NCBI RefSeq assembly: GCF_000420525.1
Contig: NZ_ATVC01000004.1
Coordinates: forward strand, 1 to 64,000
DNA from: Aquaspirillum serpens DSM 68
GTDB taxonomy: Bacteria > Pseudomonadota > Gammaproteobacteria > Burkholderiales > Aquaspirillaceae
DNA: 64,000 nucleotides
Reading direction: 5' to 3'
Shown: in pieces, positions 28,653 to 38,382 of the stretch
How the letters are laid out: each line of letters starts with the position of its first letter
How positions within the stretch are numbered: position 1 is the first letter of the stretch
The notes under the pieces: model-generated
The model's database searches: none
What the model saw: the letters and a program-made list of their open reading frames with translations, nothing else
What the model was told of the DNA's origin: nothing
Made by a program: the position numbers and the translations under genes

Positions 28653-29819
28653 ATGTCTCATTCCCCCACAAACTCTCCTGCTGAAGTGCATTCTCTCGAA
28701 GAGGCCTTCTCTGTTTTTAATCGAGTTTCAGCCGAGTTAATCGAGTCCTATGAACAGTTACAGCAACGTGCTGCTGAACTGACGGCAGAATTGGCCCGCG
28801 CTAACTTAGAGTTAGAGCGTAAAGCCGCTGAAAATCAAGATTTATTAGCACGGCTTAGTTTATTGCTCGAACTGTTACCCGCTGGGGTCATCGAAATCGA
28901 TGCTCAGGGCCAAATTCTGCGGCTGAATCCAGCGGCACGCGAGTTATTTGGTGAGGCACTCACACAGACGACCTGGGCAGCGTATCAGCCTTATTTTACA
29001 CCGACACCGGTTGAGGATCGCTTTGTTTTTTGTCGTGGTGAAGCTGATATTCGTCAACTTGATATCAGACAGCGCCCGCTGCCAGAGGACGCAGGACAAA
29101 TTGTGTTGATTCAAGATGTCACTCGTCATCACAATTTGCAAGAACGAATTGAACAACAACAACGATTGGTTGCCATGGGGCAAATGGCTGCATCGTTGGC
29201 CCACCAACTGCGTACGCCGTTGAGTACCGCCATGTTGTATGCAGGACATTTACGGCGCGAAGGGCTCACGAGGGAAGAACAACAACGCTTTGCGGATAAA
29301 GTTTCTGAACGATTGCGGGTGTTAGAAGGCTTGGTGCAAGACATGTTGCGCTTTGTTCGTGGTGGCCCCTCCCAAGTTGAAGCCGTCAGCGCCAATCGTT
29401 TTCTGACTGAAACCGTACGCAGCCTACAGCCACAACTACAAAGTCGCGGTTTGGAGCTAGATTTACAACTCTTACCGCAAGATGTGCTGATTCAGATTGA
29501 TAGCCGTGCCCTCGGCGGTGCCGTGCTCAATGTGTTAGAAAATGCCATGCATTTTGCCACCCCAGCCAGTCAAATTCGTGTGCAAGCAGAACGTGAGAAC
29601 AATCAACTCGCCATCACCATCAGCAACCAAGGGCCAACCATCCCCGAAGCACTGGCAGAGCGAATTTTTGAGCCCTTTTTTACCACGCGTTCCGAAGGCA
29701 CCGGTTTGGGGCTAGCAATTGTGCGGCGAGTGTTAACCGAAGCGGGCGGAGACATTTGTTTACTTCCAACCCGTGATGACAGCTGTAGCTTTCGCCTGAA
29801 TTTACCCTGCCATGATTAA
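28653..29819 (+). CDS. FlrB/FleS-like PAS sensor histidine kinase
   Basis: The 388-residue soluble kinase has an N-terminal coiled coil (about 30-65), a PAS domain (about 68-155, LLPAGVIEIDAQGQILRLNP), and a HisKA domain. Its phospho-accepting His lies in SLAHQLRTPLSTAMLYAG. The ATPase domain has NVLENAMHFA, EPFFTTRSEGTGLGLAIVRR. This matches FleS/FlrB, which control class III flagellar genes through an NtrC-type partner. Here no regulator gene follows; cheD overlaps by 8 bases instead. The partner must lie elsewhere. There is no clear ribosome-binding site before the ATG. The function in flagellar control is inferred from similarity and context. Confidence 0.85.
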   Translation: MSHSPTNSPAEVHSLEEAFSVFNRVSAELIESYEQLQQRAAELTAELARANLELERKAAENQDLLARLSLLLELLPAGVIEIDAQGQILRLNPAARELFGEALTQTTWAAYQPYFTPTPVEDRFVFCRGEADIRQLDIRQRPLPEDAGQIVLIQDVTRHHNLQERIEQQQRLVAMGQMAASLAHQLRTPLSTAMLYAGHLRREGLTREEQQRFADKVSERLRVLEGLVQDMLRFVRGGPSQVEAVSANRFLTETVRSLQPQLQSRGLELDLQLLPQDVLIQIDSRALGGAVLNVLENAMHFATPASQIRVQAERENNQLAITISNQGPTIPEALAERIFEPFFTTRSEGTGLGLAIVRRVLTEAGGDICLLPTRDDSCSFRLNLPCHD

Positions 29820-30333
29820 CCCTGCCCTACCGCGTGTTTGTATCCCACCGGGGGGGTATCACATCAGCCAACAACCCGTGTGTTTAGTCACGCTATTGGG
29901 TTCTTGTGTCGCGGCGTGTATGCGCGACCCGTTGACCAAAATCGCCGGCATGAACCACTTTTTGCTGCCAAAAGGGGGGCGAGCACTGCCAGTGGGGATA
30001 CGAACACGCTATGGCGAATGGGCGTTACCGATGCTGATGGACGAGATGATTCAACGAGGGGCACACCCAAACCGAATTGAAGTGGCGCTGTTTGGCGGGG
30101 GCAATATGATGCCAGGGGTCTTGCGTTGTGAAGTCGGTGAAAAAAATGCAGAATTCGCACAAAAATTTGTCCGTGAATCGGGCTTAAAACTGATTCATGC
30201 CGATCTCGGTGGCTTACATCCACGTCGGATTAGCTTTGATACCCAAACCGGTCTGTTTCATGTGCATCGTGTTGAACCACACACGCAATCGCCGTTAATC
30301 AATATTGCTGCTGCCAAACCTACTCGCCCATGA
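29812..30333 (+). CDS. cheD: chemoreceptor glutamine deamidase CheD
   Basis: CheD deamidates Gln residues in receptor methylation helices, and in some species also interacts with CheC. The 173-residue protein has the catalytic LLGSCVAACM segment, then MNHFLLP, RYGEWALPMLMDEMI and EVALFGGGNMM, with the conserved catalytic Cys, His and Thr/Ser region visible. It overlaps the kinase gene by 8 bases and gluQ by 4. No cheC was seen, as expected when cheZ is present. Confidence 0.95.
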   Translation: MINPALPRVCIPPGGYHISQQPVCLVTLLGSCVAACMRDPLTKIAGMNHFLLPKGGRALPVGIRTRYGEWALPMLMDEMIQRGAHPNRIEVALFGGGNMMPGVLRCEVGEKNAEFAQKFVRESGLKLIHADLGGLHPRRISFDTQTGLFHVHRVEPHTQSPLINIAAAKPTRP

Positions 30334-31235
30334 CCGCTGTTGCCCTACCTTATCGTGGCCGCTTTGCGCCCAGCCCGACGGGTCATTTACATGCCGGCTC
30401 GTTATCCACTGCCATTGGTAGTTATCTTGAAGCACGTTGTCGCGGCGGTGAATGGCTGCTGCGGATTGAGGATATCGATCCACCACGAGAAGTGGCCGGT
30501 GCTGCCACCGGTATTTTGCACACCTTAGAACAGCTTGGGTTTGAATGGGATGGGGCTGTTCTCTACCAACACACCCGTCTTGACGCCTATCAAACTGCAC
30601 TCAAGCAACTGCAACAACAAGGCTTGGCCTATGGCTGTGGCTGTAGTCGCAGCGAGATTGCCGCCTATGGCATCCGTGGTTTGGAAGGATGGGTTTATCC
30701 CAATTTGTGTCGTGATGGCTTAGCCGCGGGCAAAACAGCGCGAGCGTGGCGGATGCGGGTGCCGGCAGGGGAATATCGTTTTTATGATCGTTTGCGCGGA
30801 TGGCAACAACAAAATGTGGCAGCGGAAATTGGCGATTTTGTGCTGCGCCGCGCCGATGGTTTATTTGCCTATCAATTAGCGGTGGTGGTGGATGATGCGG
30901 CACAGGGGATTACTGATGTGGTGCGCGGAGCCGATTTATTAGATTCGACCGCGCGGCAAATTGTTTTACAACAGGCGCTGCAAGTACCCACTCCAAGCTA
31001 TTGTCATCTGCCATTATTGGTTAATCAGGCAGGGGAAAAACTCAGCAAACAGACTCTCGCCCCACCGCTGGATTTGACACAACCAGCACAAACACTGCGT
31101 CAAGGCCTACAACGTTTGGGGTTATTCCCACCACTAGAATGCCAACAGATCAGCGAGTTATGGCAATGGGCACGGATACATTGGCAATTGTCCAACGTGA
31201 ATGCCGCTTGCCAAGTCATTGATCGCACACCATAA
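30330..31235 (+). CDS. gluQ: glutamyl-Q tRNA(Asp) synthetase
   Basis: GluQ-RS loads glutamate onto queuosine at the wobble base of tRNA-Asp. It resembles glutamyl-tRNA synthetase but lacks the anticodon-binding half; 301 residues fits. The signature reads GRFAPSPTGHLHAGSL with the HIGH-like site, then LRIEDIDPPRE, and the KMSKS-like site is KLSKQ. Zinc-binding cysteines appear in YGCGCSR and NLCRDG. It overlaps cheD by 4 bases, an odd partner. In many proteobacteria it follows dksA. A glycine riboswitch begins 10 bases after its stop. Confidence 0.94.
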   Translation: MTAVALPYRGRFAPSPTGHLHAGSLSTAIGSYLEARCRGGEWLLRIEDIDPPREVAGAATGILHTLEQLGFEWDGAVLYQHTRLDAYQTALKQLQQQGLAYGCGCSRSEIAAYGIRGLEGWVYPNLCRDGLAAGKTARAWRMRVPAGEYRFYDRLRGWQQQNVAAEIGDFVLRRADGLFAYQLAVVVDDAAQGITDVVRGADLLDSTARQIVLQQALQVPTPSYCHLPLLVNQAGEKLSKQTLAPPLDLTQPAQTLRQGLQRLGLFPPLECQQISELWQWARIHWQLSNVNAACQVIDRTP

Positions 31236-31244
31236 TGCCGGCTT

Positions 31245-31438
31245 TTGCAGGAGAGTGTGGTTTCTACCACCGCCGAAGGCGCAAGCGCACCCGCACAATC
31301 GCTCAGGCAAATGGACTGCAAAAAACGGGCTTTACGCCCAAACACTCTGGAGAGCGTCGCAGCGTATGCGACCACCGAAGGGGCTAACGTAGCCACGTGA
31401 GCAAATGCTACGGAAAATCTCAGGTGCCCAAGACAGAG
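31245..31438 (+). ncRNA. tandem glycine riboswitch (two aptamers) before gcvT
   Basis: Two glycine aptamers lie head to tail. The first (31245-31321) closes with TTGCAG/CTGCAA. It contains GGAGAG, a CCGAAGG-like core and GCTCAGGCAAATGGACTG. The second (31345-31438) closes with CTCTG/CAGAG. It contains GGAGAGCG, CCACCGAAGGGGC and ATCTCAGGTGCCCAAGACAG. A linker of about 23 bases joins them. Such tandem elements switch on glycine-cleavage genes when glycine is abundant. The gcvT gene follows 45 bases later. The segment 31421-31427 of the second aptamer can pair with 31465-31471 next to the ribosome-binding site. Confidence 0.93.
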
Positions 31439-31440
31439 GG

Positions 31441-31481
31441 GTGCATCATTTCACAGGTTTTTCCGCACCTGAAGGATGCAC
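31441..31481 (+). promoter_or_regulatory. expression-platform hairpin before gcvT
   Basis: GTGCATC (31441-31447) can pair with GATGCAC (31475-31481), and inside it CAGGT pairs with ACCTG. The AAGGA ribosome-binding site lies in the descending arm, 7 bases before the gcvT ATG. An alternative pairing joins GCACCTG (31465-31471) to CAGGTGC inside aptamer 2. Which form hides the ribosome-binding site is inferred, not shown. No T run suggests control of translation instead of termination. Confidence 0.55.
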
Positions 31482-31483
31482 TG

Positions 31484-32575
31484 ATGACGCAAGCTCTCCA
31501 AACCACCGCCTTACACGCCCTCCATACCGAACTCAATGCCAAGCTAGTTGATTTTGCTGGCTGGTCGATGCCTATTCATTACGGTTCACAACTGAAAGAG
31601 CACGAAATCGTGCGCCAAAGCGCGGGCTTCTTTGATGTGTCTCACATGACCATCGTTGATATCACCGGCGCTGATGCCACCGATTGGCTACGCTATTTGT
31701 TAGCCAACGATGTGGCACGTCTTGGTTTTGTTGGCAAGGCGTTGTATTCCGCCATGCTCAATCCACAAGGCGGGGTGATTGATGATTTGATCGTCTATTT
31801 GACCGACACCGGCTACCGTATGGTGGTCAACGCTGGCACCCGCGATAAAGACTTGGCTTGGATGCGTGAACAAAGCGCGGGCCGTGCGGTGACCCTGACC
31901 CACCGCCAAGATTTATCGATCATTGCGGTGCAAGGGCCAGAGGCCATCGAGCGCGTGTGCCAAGTGAAACCTGAATGGGCAGAAGCCATCCGCAATTTGA
32001 AAGTCTTCCAAGGCTTGCCATTTGGCGACTGGTTTATTGCCCGCACTGGTTACACTGGTGAAGATGGTTTGGAGTTGATGGTACCGAACCAAGAAGCAGA
32101 GGCGTTTGCCCGTGCTTTGCTAAGCGTAGGTGTAGCAGCCATCGGTTTAGGTGCTCGCGATACCTTGCGCCTTGAAGCCGGTATGAACTTGTATGGCCAT
32201 GATATGGACGACAGCATCAGCCCCTTGCAAGCGGGCATGGGCTGGACCATTGCATGGGAACCTGCCGAGCGTGATTTCATTGGCCGCGCTGCTATCAGCG
32301 CAGAAAAAGCCGCTGGTGTTGCGATGAAACAAGTCGGTTTAGTCCTCGAAGGCCGTGGCGTATTGCGTGAAGGCATGCCGGTCAATGTCGAAGGTGTCGG
32401 CACCGGCATCATCACCAGCGGTACTTTCTCTCCGACTTTGAAATTCTCGATTGCAATCGCACGCGTTCCAGCCGCGATTGGCGAACAAGCCACGGTGGAT
32501 CTGCGCGGCACTGCGACACCGGTACGCGTGGTGAAAATGCCGTTCGTTCGCAACGGCAAACGACAATTCGTTTGA
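31484..32575 (+). CDS. gcvT: glycine cleavage system aminomethyltransferase (T protein)
   Basis: GcvT transfers the methylene group of glycine from the lipoyl arm of GcvH to tetrahydrofolate and releases ammonia. The ATG at 31484 ([17 protein letters not shown]) gives 363 residues and has AAGGA 7 bases upstream. An in-frame ATG-like start at 31397 lies inside the riboswitch and is rejected. Conserved parts are [54 protein letters not shown]. The riboswitch directly controls this gene, and gcvH follows after 104 bases. Confidence 0.97.
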   Translation: MTQALQTTALHALHTELNAKLVDFAGWSMPIHYGSQLKEHEIVRQSAGFFDVSHMTIVDITGADATDWLRYLLANDVARLGFVGKALYSAMLNPQGGVIDDLIVYLTDTGYRMVVNAGTRDKDLAWMREQSAGRAVTLTHRQDLSIIAVQGPEAIERVCQVKPEWAEAIRNLKVFQGLPFGDWFIARTGYTGEDGLELMVPNQEAEAFARALLSVGVAAIGLGARDTLRLEAGMNLYGHDMDDSISPLQAGMGWTIAWEPAERDFIGRAAISAEKAAGVAMKQVGLVLEGRGVLREGMPVNVEGVGTGIITSGTFSPTLKFSIAIARVPAAIGEQATVDLRGTATPVRVVKMPFVRNGKRQFV

Positions 32576-32602
32576 TCCTTCCGCGATCATTCACTATCCC
32601 TA

Positions 32603-32635
32603 GGTGGGAAGTGGCACATTAGCCGACTTCTCACC
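32603..32635 (+). other. intercistronic hairpin between gcvT and gcvH
   Basis: A 10-bp stem GGTGGGAAGT/ACTTCTCACC continues as GGC/GCC around a 6-base loop. No clean T run follows, so it may stabilise the upstream mRNA or reduce read-through rather than terminate. Confidence 0.45.
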
Positions 32636-32679
32636 CTCTGTATTTTCTACGACTGACTTAAAATTTTGGAGAACTGACA

Positions 32680-33066
32680 ATGAGCCAAATCCCTGCAGAA
32701 TTGAAATATGTGGCTAGCCATGAGTGGATTCGTGATGAAGGCAATGGTGTGGTTACCGTTGGCATCACCGATCATGCCCAAGAATTGTTGGGCGATGTGG
32801 TGTATGTGGAGTTGCCAGAAGTGGGCAGCAACTTAGCCGAAGGCGACGGCGCCGGTGTGGTTGAATCGGTGAAAGCCGCTTCCGATGTGTATAGCCCATT
32901 GGCAGGTGAAGTGTTAGAGATTAACCAAGCCTTAGTCGATGCGCCAGAAACCGCGAACAGCGATCCGTATGGTGCCGCTTGGTTCTTCAAATTGAAATTG
33001 AACAACCCTGCTGATCTGGACACGTTGTTAGATGCCCAAGCTTACGCAGCAGAAGTGGGCGCCTAA
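32680..33066 (+). CDS. gcvH: glycine cleavage system H protein
   Basis: GcvH carries the lipoyl group that shuttles the aminomethyl intermediate between P, T and L proteins. The 128-residue protein has the biotinyl/lipoyl fold, and the lipoylated lysine lies in [18 protein letters not shown]. The ends KYVASHEWI and [12 protein letters not shown] are typical. TTGGAGAAC precedes the ATG as ribosome-binding site. A strong terminator lies between it and gcvP. Confidence 0.97.
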   Translation: MSQIPAELKYVASHEWIRDEGNGVVTVGITDHAQELLGDVVYVELPEVGSNLAEGDGAGVVESVKAASDVYSPLAGEVLEINQALVDAPETANSDPYGAAWFFKLKLNNPADLDTLLDAQAYAAEVGA

Positions 33067-33078
33067 GCTCTGTTTGAT

Positions 33079-33117
33079 GCGTCTGTTGTCTCTGACAACA
33101 GGCGCTTTATTTTTTTG
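33079..33117 (+). terminator. intrinsic terminator between gcvH and gcvP
   Basis: A 12-bp stem (33079-33090 with 33094-33105, one G-T pair) closes on a 3-base loop and is followed by TTTATTTTTTT. It is strong enough to end most transcripts from gcvTH, 29 bases before the gcvP start. Confidence 0.88.
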
Positions 33118-33145
33118 CCTTGCCTCTGTTGTTTGAGACCGGACT

Positions 33146-36004
33146 ATGACCTCCCTACGCTCCCTCGAATCTTCCGACGCTTTTCTTGGCCGCCATATTG
33201 GCCCCAATGAGAACGATATCAGCAGCATGTTGGCGACTGTCGGCGCTGCTTCGCTTGAAGACCTGACCGCCCAAACCGTTCCTGCGGCAATCCGCTTTGG
33301 TGAAGCCTTACCACTGCCAGAAGCCCGCGATGAAGCCGATGCCCTCGCTTTGCTAAAAAGCATTGCCAGCAAAAATACCGTTGCCAAAAGTTTGATTGGC
33401 CAAGGCTACTACGACACCTTGATGCCACCGGTGTTACAGCGCAATGTGCTGGAAAACCCCGGTTGGTACACCGCTTATACCCCTTATCAAGCTGAAATTG
33501 CCCAAGGCCGTTTAGAGGCATTGTTAAATTATCAGCAAATGGTGATGGATTTTACCGGCTTTGATTTAGCCAACGCTTCACTATTGGATGAAGCCACTGC
33601 CGCCGCTGAAGCGATGGCGATGGCTAAGCGCGTCAGCAAATCCAAAAGCCAAGCGTTTTTTGTCGATGCCCGTGTTTTCCCACATACCCTTGATGTGTTG
33701 CAAACCCGTGCCGCTGGTTATGGTTTTGAACTGATTGTGGGCGATATTAGCCAAGCAACCGCCCAGCCGGTGTTTGGCGCATTGCTGCAATATCCGGCCG
33801 CCGATGGCGCCATCAGCAATCTGACACAAGACATTGCCGCTATTAAAGCCCAAGGCGGTGTGGTCGCGGTGGCAGCAGATTTATTAGCCCTTGCCTTGCT
33901 GACACCACCGGCTGAATTGGGGGCTGACATTGCCCTCGGTTCGACACAACGCTTTGGCATTCCAATGGGCTTTGGTGGCCCACACGCGGCGTATTTTGCC
34001 ACCCGTGATGAATACAAACGCGCCATGCCAGGCCGTATCATCGGCGTGTCGGTTGATGCAAAAGGCAAACGTGCTTTGCGGATGGCGTTGCAAACACGCG
34101 AGCAACATATCCGCCGCGAAAAAGCCAACTCCAACATTTGTACGGCACAGGTGTTGTTGGCGAACCTAGCAGGTTTCTATGCCGTGTGGCATGGTCCAGA
34201 AGGCATCAAACGCATTGCCCAACGCATTCACCGCTTAGCGGCCTTGTTTGCTGCTGCCCTGCAACAACAGGGTGTGAAAGTGCTGCATCAGCATTTCTTT
34301 GACACAGTGAGCCTGCATACCGGCGATAACACAGACAGCATCTTGGCTGCAGCCACTGCTAAAGGCTATCTGTTGCATCGCTTAAATGCTGATACCGTGA
34401 GTGTGTCGTTTGGTGAAACTTCAACCGCTAACGATGTCGCCGCTTTGGTCAATATTCTGACTGGTGCGGAAGTCGATATTTATGCGTTAGACAGCAGCAC
34501 TGCCGATGCTTTGCCTGCCGATTTAGTGCGGCAATCGGCCTATCTGACCCACCCCGTTTTCCACAGCCATCGCACTGAAACAGCGATGATGCGCTACCTG
34601 AAACGCTTGCAAAATCGCGATTTAGCACTCGATCACAGCATGATTGCCTTGGGTAGCTGCACCATGAAGCTCAATGCCGCCGCTGAAATGATGCCAGTGA
34701 GCTGGCCGGAGTTTGCCAACCTGCACCCCTTCGCCCCACGCGAACATGCCACCGGTTATCTGGAAATGATCAATGGCCTGTGCCAACAGCTGCAAGCGGT
34801 CACCGGTTTTGCTGCGGTATCGATGCAGCCGAACTCTGGCGCGCAAGGCGAATACGCCGGTCTGTTGGCAATCCGCCGCTATCTCGACAGCCAAGGTCAG
34901 CAACAGCGCACCATCTGCTTAATTCCACAATCTGCACACGGCACCAACCCTGCCACCGCGCAGATGATGGGCATGAAAGTGGTAGTGGTGGCATGTGATG
35001 ACAATGGTAATGTCGATGTGGCTGATTTACGCGCCAAAGCCGAACAATACTCGGCAGAATTGGCATGTTTGATGATTACCTACCCATCCACACACGGGGT
35101 ATTTGAAGCCGCGATTCGTGATATTTGCGACATCATTCATCAACATGGCGGTCAGGTTTACATGGACGGCGCCAACTTGAATGCGTTGGTCGGCTTAGTA
35201 CGGCCAGCGGATATTGGTGCTGATGTAAGCCACATCAACCTACACAAAACCTTCTGCATTCCACATGGCGGCGGCGGCCCCGGCATGGGCCCGATTGGCG
35301 TGCGTGCGCATTTAGCCCCGTTCTTGCCAGACCATGCTGTTGCTGGCAGTGGTGGTAACAATGCCGGTCAAGGGGCGGTATCTGCTGCACCATTTGGTTC
35401 GGCCTCGATTCTGCCAATTTCGTGGATGTATATCACCATGATGGGCGCAGCAGGGCTGAAGCGTGCAACACAAGTGGCATTGCTCAACGCCAACTACATC
35501 GCAACCCGTCTGCAAGATGCTTTCCCAGTGTTGTACCGTGGTCAAAATGGCCGTGTAGCGCACGAGTGCATTATTGATCTGCGCCCACTGAAAGCCGCCA
35601 CCGGAGTAACCGAAGTCGATGTGGCAAAACGCTTGATGGATTATGGTTTCCACGCACCAACCATGAGCTTCCCTGTGGCAGGGACGTTGATGATCGAGCC
35701 AACCGAGAGCGAATCAAAAGCCGAGCTGGATCGGTTTATTGAGGCGATGTTGTCGATTCGGGCGGAAATTGCTCGGGTTGAAGCAGGGGAATGGACAGCG
35801 GAACAAAGTCCATTGCGTCATGCTCCACATAGCTTGTCCGACATCACGGGCGAGTGGAGCCGTGTTTACCCTCGTGAACAGGGCTTATTCCCATTGGCAT
35901 GGGTGGCTGAGAATAAGTTCTGGCCGTTCGTCAATCGGATTGATGATGTTGCTGGGGACCGTCAGCTGATTTGTAGCTGCCCACCGTTGAGCGACTATAA
36001 CTAA
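33146..36004 (+). CDS. gcvP: glycine dehydrogenase (decarboxylating), P protein
   Basis: GcvP is the pyridoxal-phosphate enzyme that decarboxylates glycine and passes the aminomethyl group to GcvH. The single 952-residue chain is the fused alpha-beta type. The N-terminal half has [13 protein letters not shown] and GQGYYDT. The C-terminal half has [28 protein letters not shown] and the PLP-lysine region [21 protein letters not shown]. The ribosome-binding site before the ATG at 33146 is weak. It may be made from its own promoter or by read-through of the terminator at 33079-33117. The L protein gene is not nearby. Confidence 0.98.
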   Translation: MTSLRSLESSDAFLGRHIGPNENDISSMLATVGAASLEDLTAQTVPAAIRFGEALPLPEARDEADALALLKSIASKNTVAKSLIGQGYYDTLMPPVLQRNVLENPGWYTAYTPYQAEIAQGRLEALLNYQQMVMDFTGFDLANASLLDEATAAAEAMAMAKRVSKSKSQAFFVDARVFPHTLDVLQTRAAGYGFELIVGDISQATAQPVFGALLQYPAADGAISNLTQDIAAIKAQGGVVAVAADLLALALLTPPAELGADIALGSTQRFGIPMGFGGPHAAYFATRDEYKRAMPGRIIGVSVDAKGKRALRMALQTREQHIRREKANSNICTAQVLLANLAGFYAVWHGPEGIKRIAQRIHRLAALFAAALQQQGVKVLHQHFFDTVSLHTGDNTDSILAAATAKGYLLHRLNADTVSVSFGETSTANDVAALVNILTGAEVDIYALDSSTADALPADLVRQSAYLTHPVFHSHRTETAMMRYLKRLQNRDLALDHSMIALGSCTMKLNAAAEMMPVSWPEFANLHPFAPREHATGYLEMINGLCQQLQAVTGFAAVSMQPNSGAQGEYAGLLAIRRYLDSQGQQQRTICLIPQSAHGTNPATAQMMGMKVVVVACDDNGNVDVADLRAKAEQYSAELACLMITYPSTHGVFEAAIRDICDIIHQHGGQVYMDGANLNALVGLVRPADIGADVSHINLHKTFCIPHGGGGPGMGPIGVRAHLAPFLPDHAVAGSGGNNAGQGAVSAAPFGSASILPISWMYITMMGAAGLKRATQVALLNANYIATRLQDAFPVLYRGQNGRVAHECIIDLRPLKAATGVTEVDVAKRLMDYGFHAPTMSFPVAGTLMIEPTESESKAELDRFIEAMLSIRAEIARVEAGEWTAEQSPLRHAPHSLSDITGEWSRVYPREQGLFPLAWVAENKFWPFVNRIDDVAGDRQLICSCPPLSDYN

Positions 36005-36011
36005 GCAAGAC

Positions 36012-36046
36012 AGAGGTGCATCACCCCAAACGGGCGATGCACCTCT
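36012..36046. repeat. palindrome with GTGCATCACCCC core, after gcvP
   Basis: An 11-bp perfect stem AGAGGTGCATC/GATGCACCTCT encloses a 13-base loop with CCC and GGG that could pair further. It starts 7 bases after the gcvP stop, between convergent genes. No T run follows. Its core and loop (GTGCATCACCCC-AA) match the palindrome at 9869-9907. Confidence 0.6.
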
Positions 36047-36074
36047 ACACCGAACCAATACGCCATCAAGGCCT

Positions 36075-38165
36075 TTAAATAATTTTGAACTCTGAGACAA
36101 CTTCACGCAGTCGGCTGGCGGTATAGTCGAGGTGGCTACAGCGTTCTGCCGCTTGTTGCGCAGCATGAGTGTTTTGTTCACTCAACACGCTGACCTCCTC
36201 AATTCGATTCGCCACATCTTGGCTGGCTTGTGCCTGTTGCCCTGCGGCAGTCGCAATTCGTTCTGCCTGAACCGCGACCTGATCGGCAGCCGCTTCCACC
36301 TCATCCAACCCCGCGACACTGCTACGCATATTGCTCATGCCATCATCCACTTGCTGCACAGCAATTTGCATCATCTGTACCGCACGCTCCGTCACGGTTT
36401 GGATTTCATCCACCATGCGAGTGATATCTGCCGTACTGACCCCCGTACGTTCCGCCAAAGTGCGCACTTCATCAGCCACCACCGCAAAACCTCGCCCCAC
36501 CTCACCCGCACGGGCCGCCTCAATCGCGGCGTTTAAGGCTAATAAATTGGTCTGGTCGGCAATGCCACGGATGGTTTGTGTAATGGCGCCGATTTGATCG
36601 ATAGAACGATGCAATTCATCAATTGCTGAACCCGATTCACTAACCGCAGTCACCACTTTTTCGGTGACATTCAAACTGCTCTTAATCGCTTCACTGCTGT
36701 GACGCACCAGTTCCCGCGATTGTTGCGCCGCAACCGCCGCTTGTTGCGCACCATGCGACACCTCGACAATAGTCTGACTCAGCTCTTCTGTCGCAGCAGC
36801 AACGGCTTGTGTACGGCCTTGTTGCTGGTTTGATTGGTTTTGTACCAAATCCATTTCATGCCTGAGCGATTCCACATGACCATCAATTCGGTGTGAAGCA
36901 CGTGAAATACGTTCTAACACCGCTTTTTGTCGGGTTTGTGCCACCGCAAGATCACATAACATGCGGCCGATTTCATCGCGGCCATTCACATCAATAAACC
37001 GGCTTAAATCACCCTCGGCAATCCCCGCTAACACATATTGGGTAGCACTCATACCTCGTGTCAGACGGCGCAAAATCCACAAATTGATCAGCAACACCAA
37101 AACAATCGATACGATGGCTCCCACCGTCCCTAGCCAAAAAATCATTTGGAAGTTTTGCTGCTCGTTTTGATGCACAGAATCAGCATATGTCTCAAAAAGT
37201 CGCATCAACTCACGATTGACATTAAACGCTTGCTGATAAATTGGATTCACTTTTTCCAATAAAATACGGTTGGCTTCTAAATAATTGTCTTTTTGTAAAG
37301 CTTGAAATGCAGGGCCAATACCTTCTTCAACATAGCGTTGGCGGATCATGGTCCATTCACTAATTTTTTGCTTAGTTGCACTATCCAGCGATAGGTTATT
37401 TAGTTTGTTCACCAGCTCATCAATATGATGGCGATTGGCTTGGATTTTTTCCAAGTGCATCGTCAAGGCATGGTCGTGTGCCTTAGCAAAAGGATTAGTG
37501 GGTTCGTGTTGTAGCGAAAGTGCAATTTGACTGCGATTTTCGCCCATCAATAACACCACTTCACTGATCAAGTTGGATGGGACTAAGGCCTCATCGTGCA
37601 GTGCACCTAAGGCATGATTACTGTGTTGAATCCCCCACATACCAATACCCGTACCGGCAATTAACGACACTATCGATAGCGCGGTGGCAAACCACAGTTT
37701 TATCCGTAGCGGTATCGCCGCCAAGCCACGATCACTACCAGGGGGCCGTCGTTTTGGATCGGCTTTCAACTTGGCATACAACGCCTCTGCCGCTGCGACA
37801 TCATGCGATTTTGGAGCAGAGCCGACAGATAGATAGCCGGTGACCTCACCGTCTTTTCTCACCGGCACCACAACCGCCTCAACCCAATAGTGGTCACCAT
37901 TTTTACAACGGTTTTTGACTAGGCCACGCCAAGGGTAGCCTTTTTTTAATCGCCGCCACATTTGCTCAAATGCCTGTGGTGGCATGTCGGGATGGCGGAC
38001 GATGTTATGGCTTGAACCTATCAATTCTTTTTTATCAAAACCGCTAATTTCAACAAAGGCATCGTTACAATCTACGATCTTGCCTTTGAGATCCGTACGC
38101 GAAACTAGGTAACATCCAGTAGGGAATGGAATATTTTTTTGAGTAATCGGCAAGTTAGTTTTCAT
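36075..38165 (-). CDS. Aer-like PAS-containing chemoreceptor
   Basis: The 696-residue receptor starts with a cytoplasmic PAS domain (about 10-120). It has [18 protein letters not shown] and [15 protein letters not shown], close to the FAD-binding PAS of the aerotaxis receptor Aer. Unlike Aer it then has two membrane helices (about 152-175 and 345-370). They flank a periplasmic four-helix region of about 165 residues, then HAMP and a signalling domain. The tip reads [20 protein letters not shown]. It may combine redox or energy sensing with a periplasmic signal. It stands alone, converging on gcvP. Confidence 0.93.
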   Translation of the reverse strand: MKTNLPITQKNIPFPTGCYLVSRTDLKGKIVDCNDAFVEISGFDKKELIGSSHNIVRHPDMPPQAFEQMWRRLKKGYPWRGLVKNRCKNGDHYWVEAVVVPVRKDGEVTGYLSVGSAPKSHDVAAAEALYAKLKADPKRRPPGSDRGLAAIPLRIKLWFATALSIVSLIAGTGIGMWGIQHSNHALGALHDEALVPSNLISEVVLLMGENRSQIALSLQHEPTNPFAKAHDHALTMHLEKIQANRHHIDELVNKLNNLSLDSATKQKISEWTMIRQRYVEEGIGPAFQALQKDNYLEANRILLEKVNPIYQQAFNVNRELMRLFETYADSVHQNEQQNFQMIFWLGTVGAIVSIVLVLLINLWILRRLTRGMSATQYVLAGIAEGDLSRFIDVNGRDEIGRMLCDLAVAQTRQKAVLERISRASHRIDGHVESLRHEMDLVQNQSNQQQGRTQAVAAATEELSQTIVEVSHGAQQAAVAAQQSRELVRHSSEAIKSSLNVTEKVVTAVSESGSAIDELHRSIDQIGAITQTIRGIADQTNLLALNAAIEAARAGEVGRGFAVVADEVRTLAERTGVSTADITRMVDEIQTVTERAVQMMQIAVQQVDDGMSNMRSSVAGLDEVEAAADQVAVQAERIATAAGQQAQASQDVANRIEEVSVLSEQNTHAAQQAAERCSHLDYTASRLREVVSEFKII

Positions 38166-38382
38166 ATTCTTTCACGATAGTGTGGGTGAGTACACAGATT
38201 GAAAATGTGAAAAGCGTATACTAGTGCCTTAAAAGTCAATTGTGCAGATTTTTTGCAAAAAATTTTCCGCATTAAGCATGAATTATTTTCGCATTATGCA
38301 ATATGCCCAAGACATGGTGCATGGCGCAATTGCACAACACTCTCTAAAATCGAAGCTTATTTTGTTCTCGGCTCGGACTATC

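Noticed and set aside
31397-31483. Extended gcvT N-terminus of 29 residues
   Set aside because: This sequence is aptamer 2 and linker of the glycine riboswitch; the ATG at 31484 has a good ribosome-binding site.
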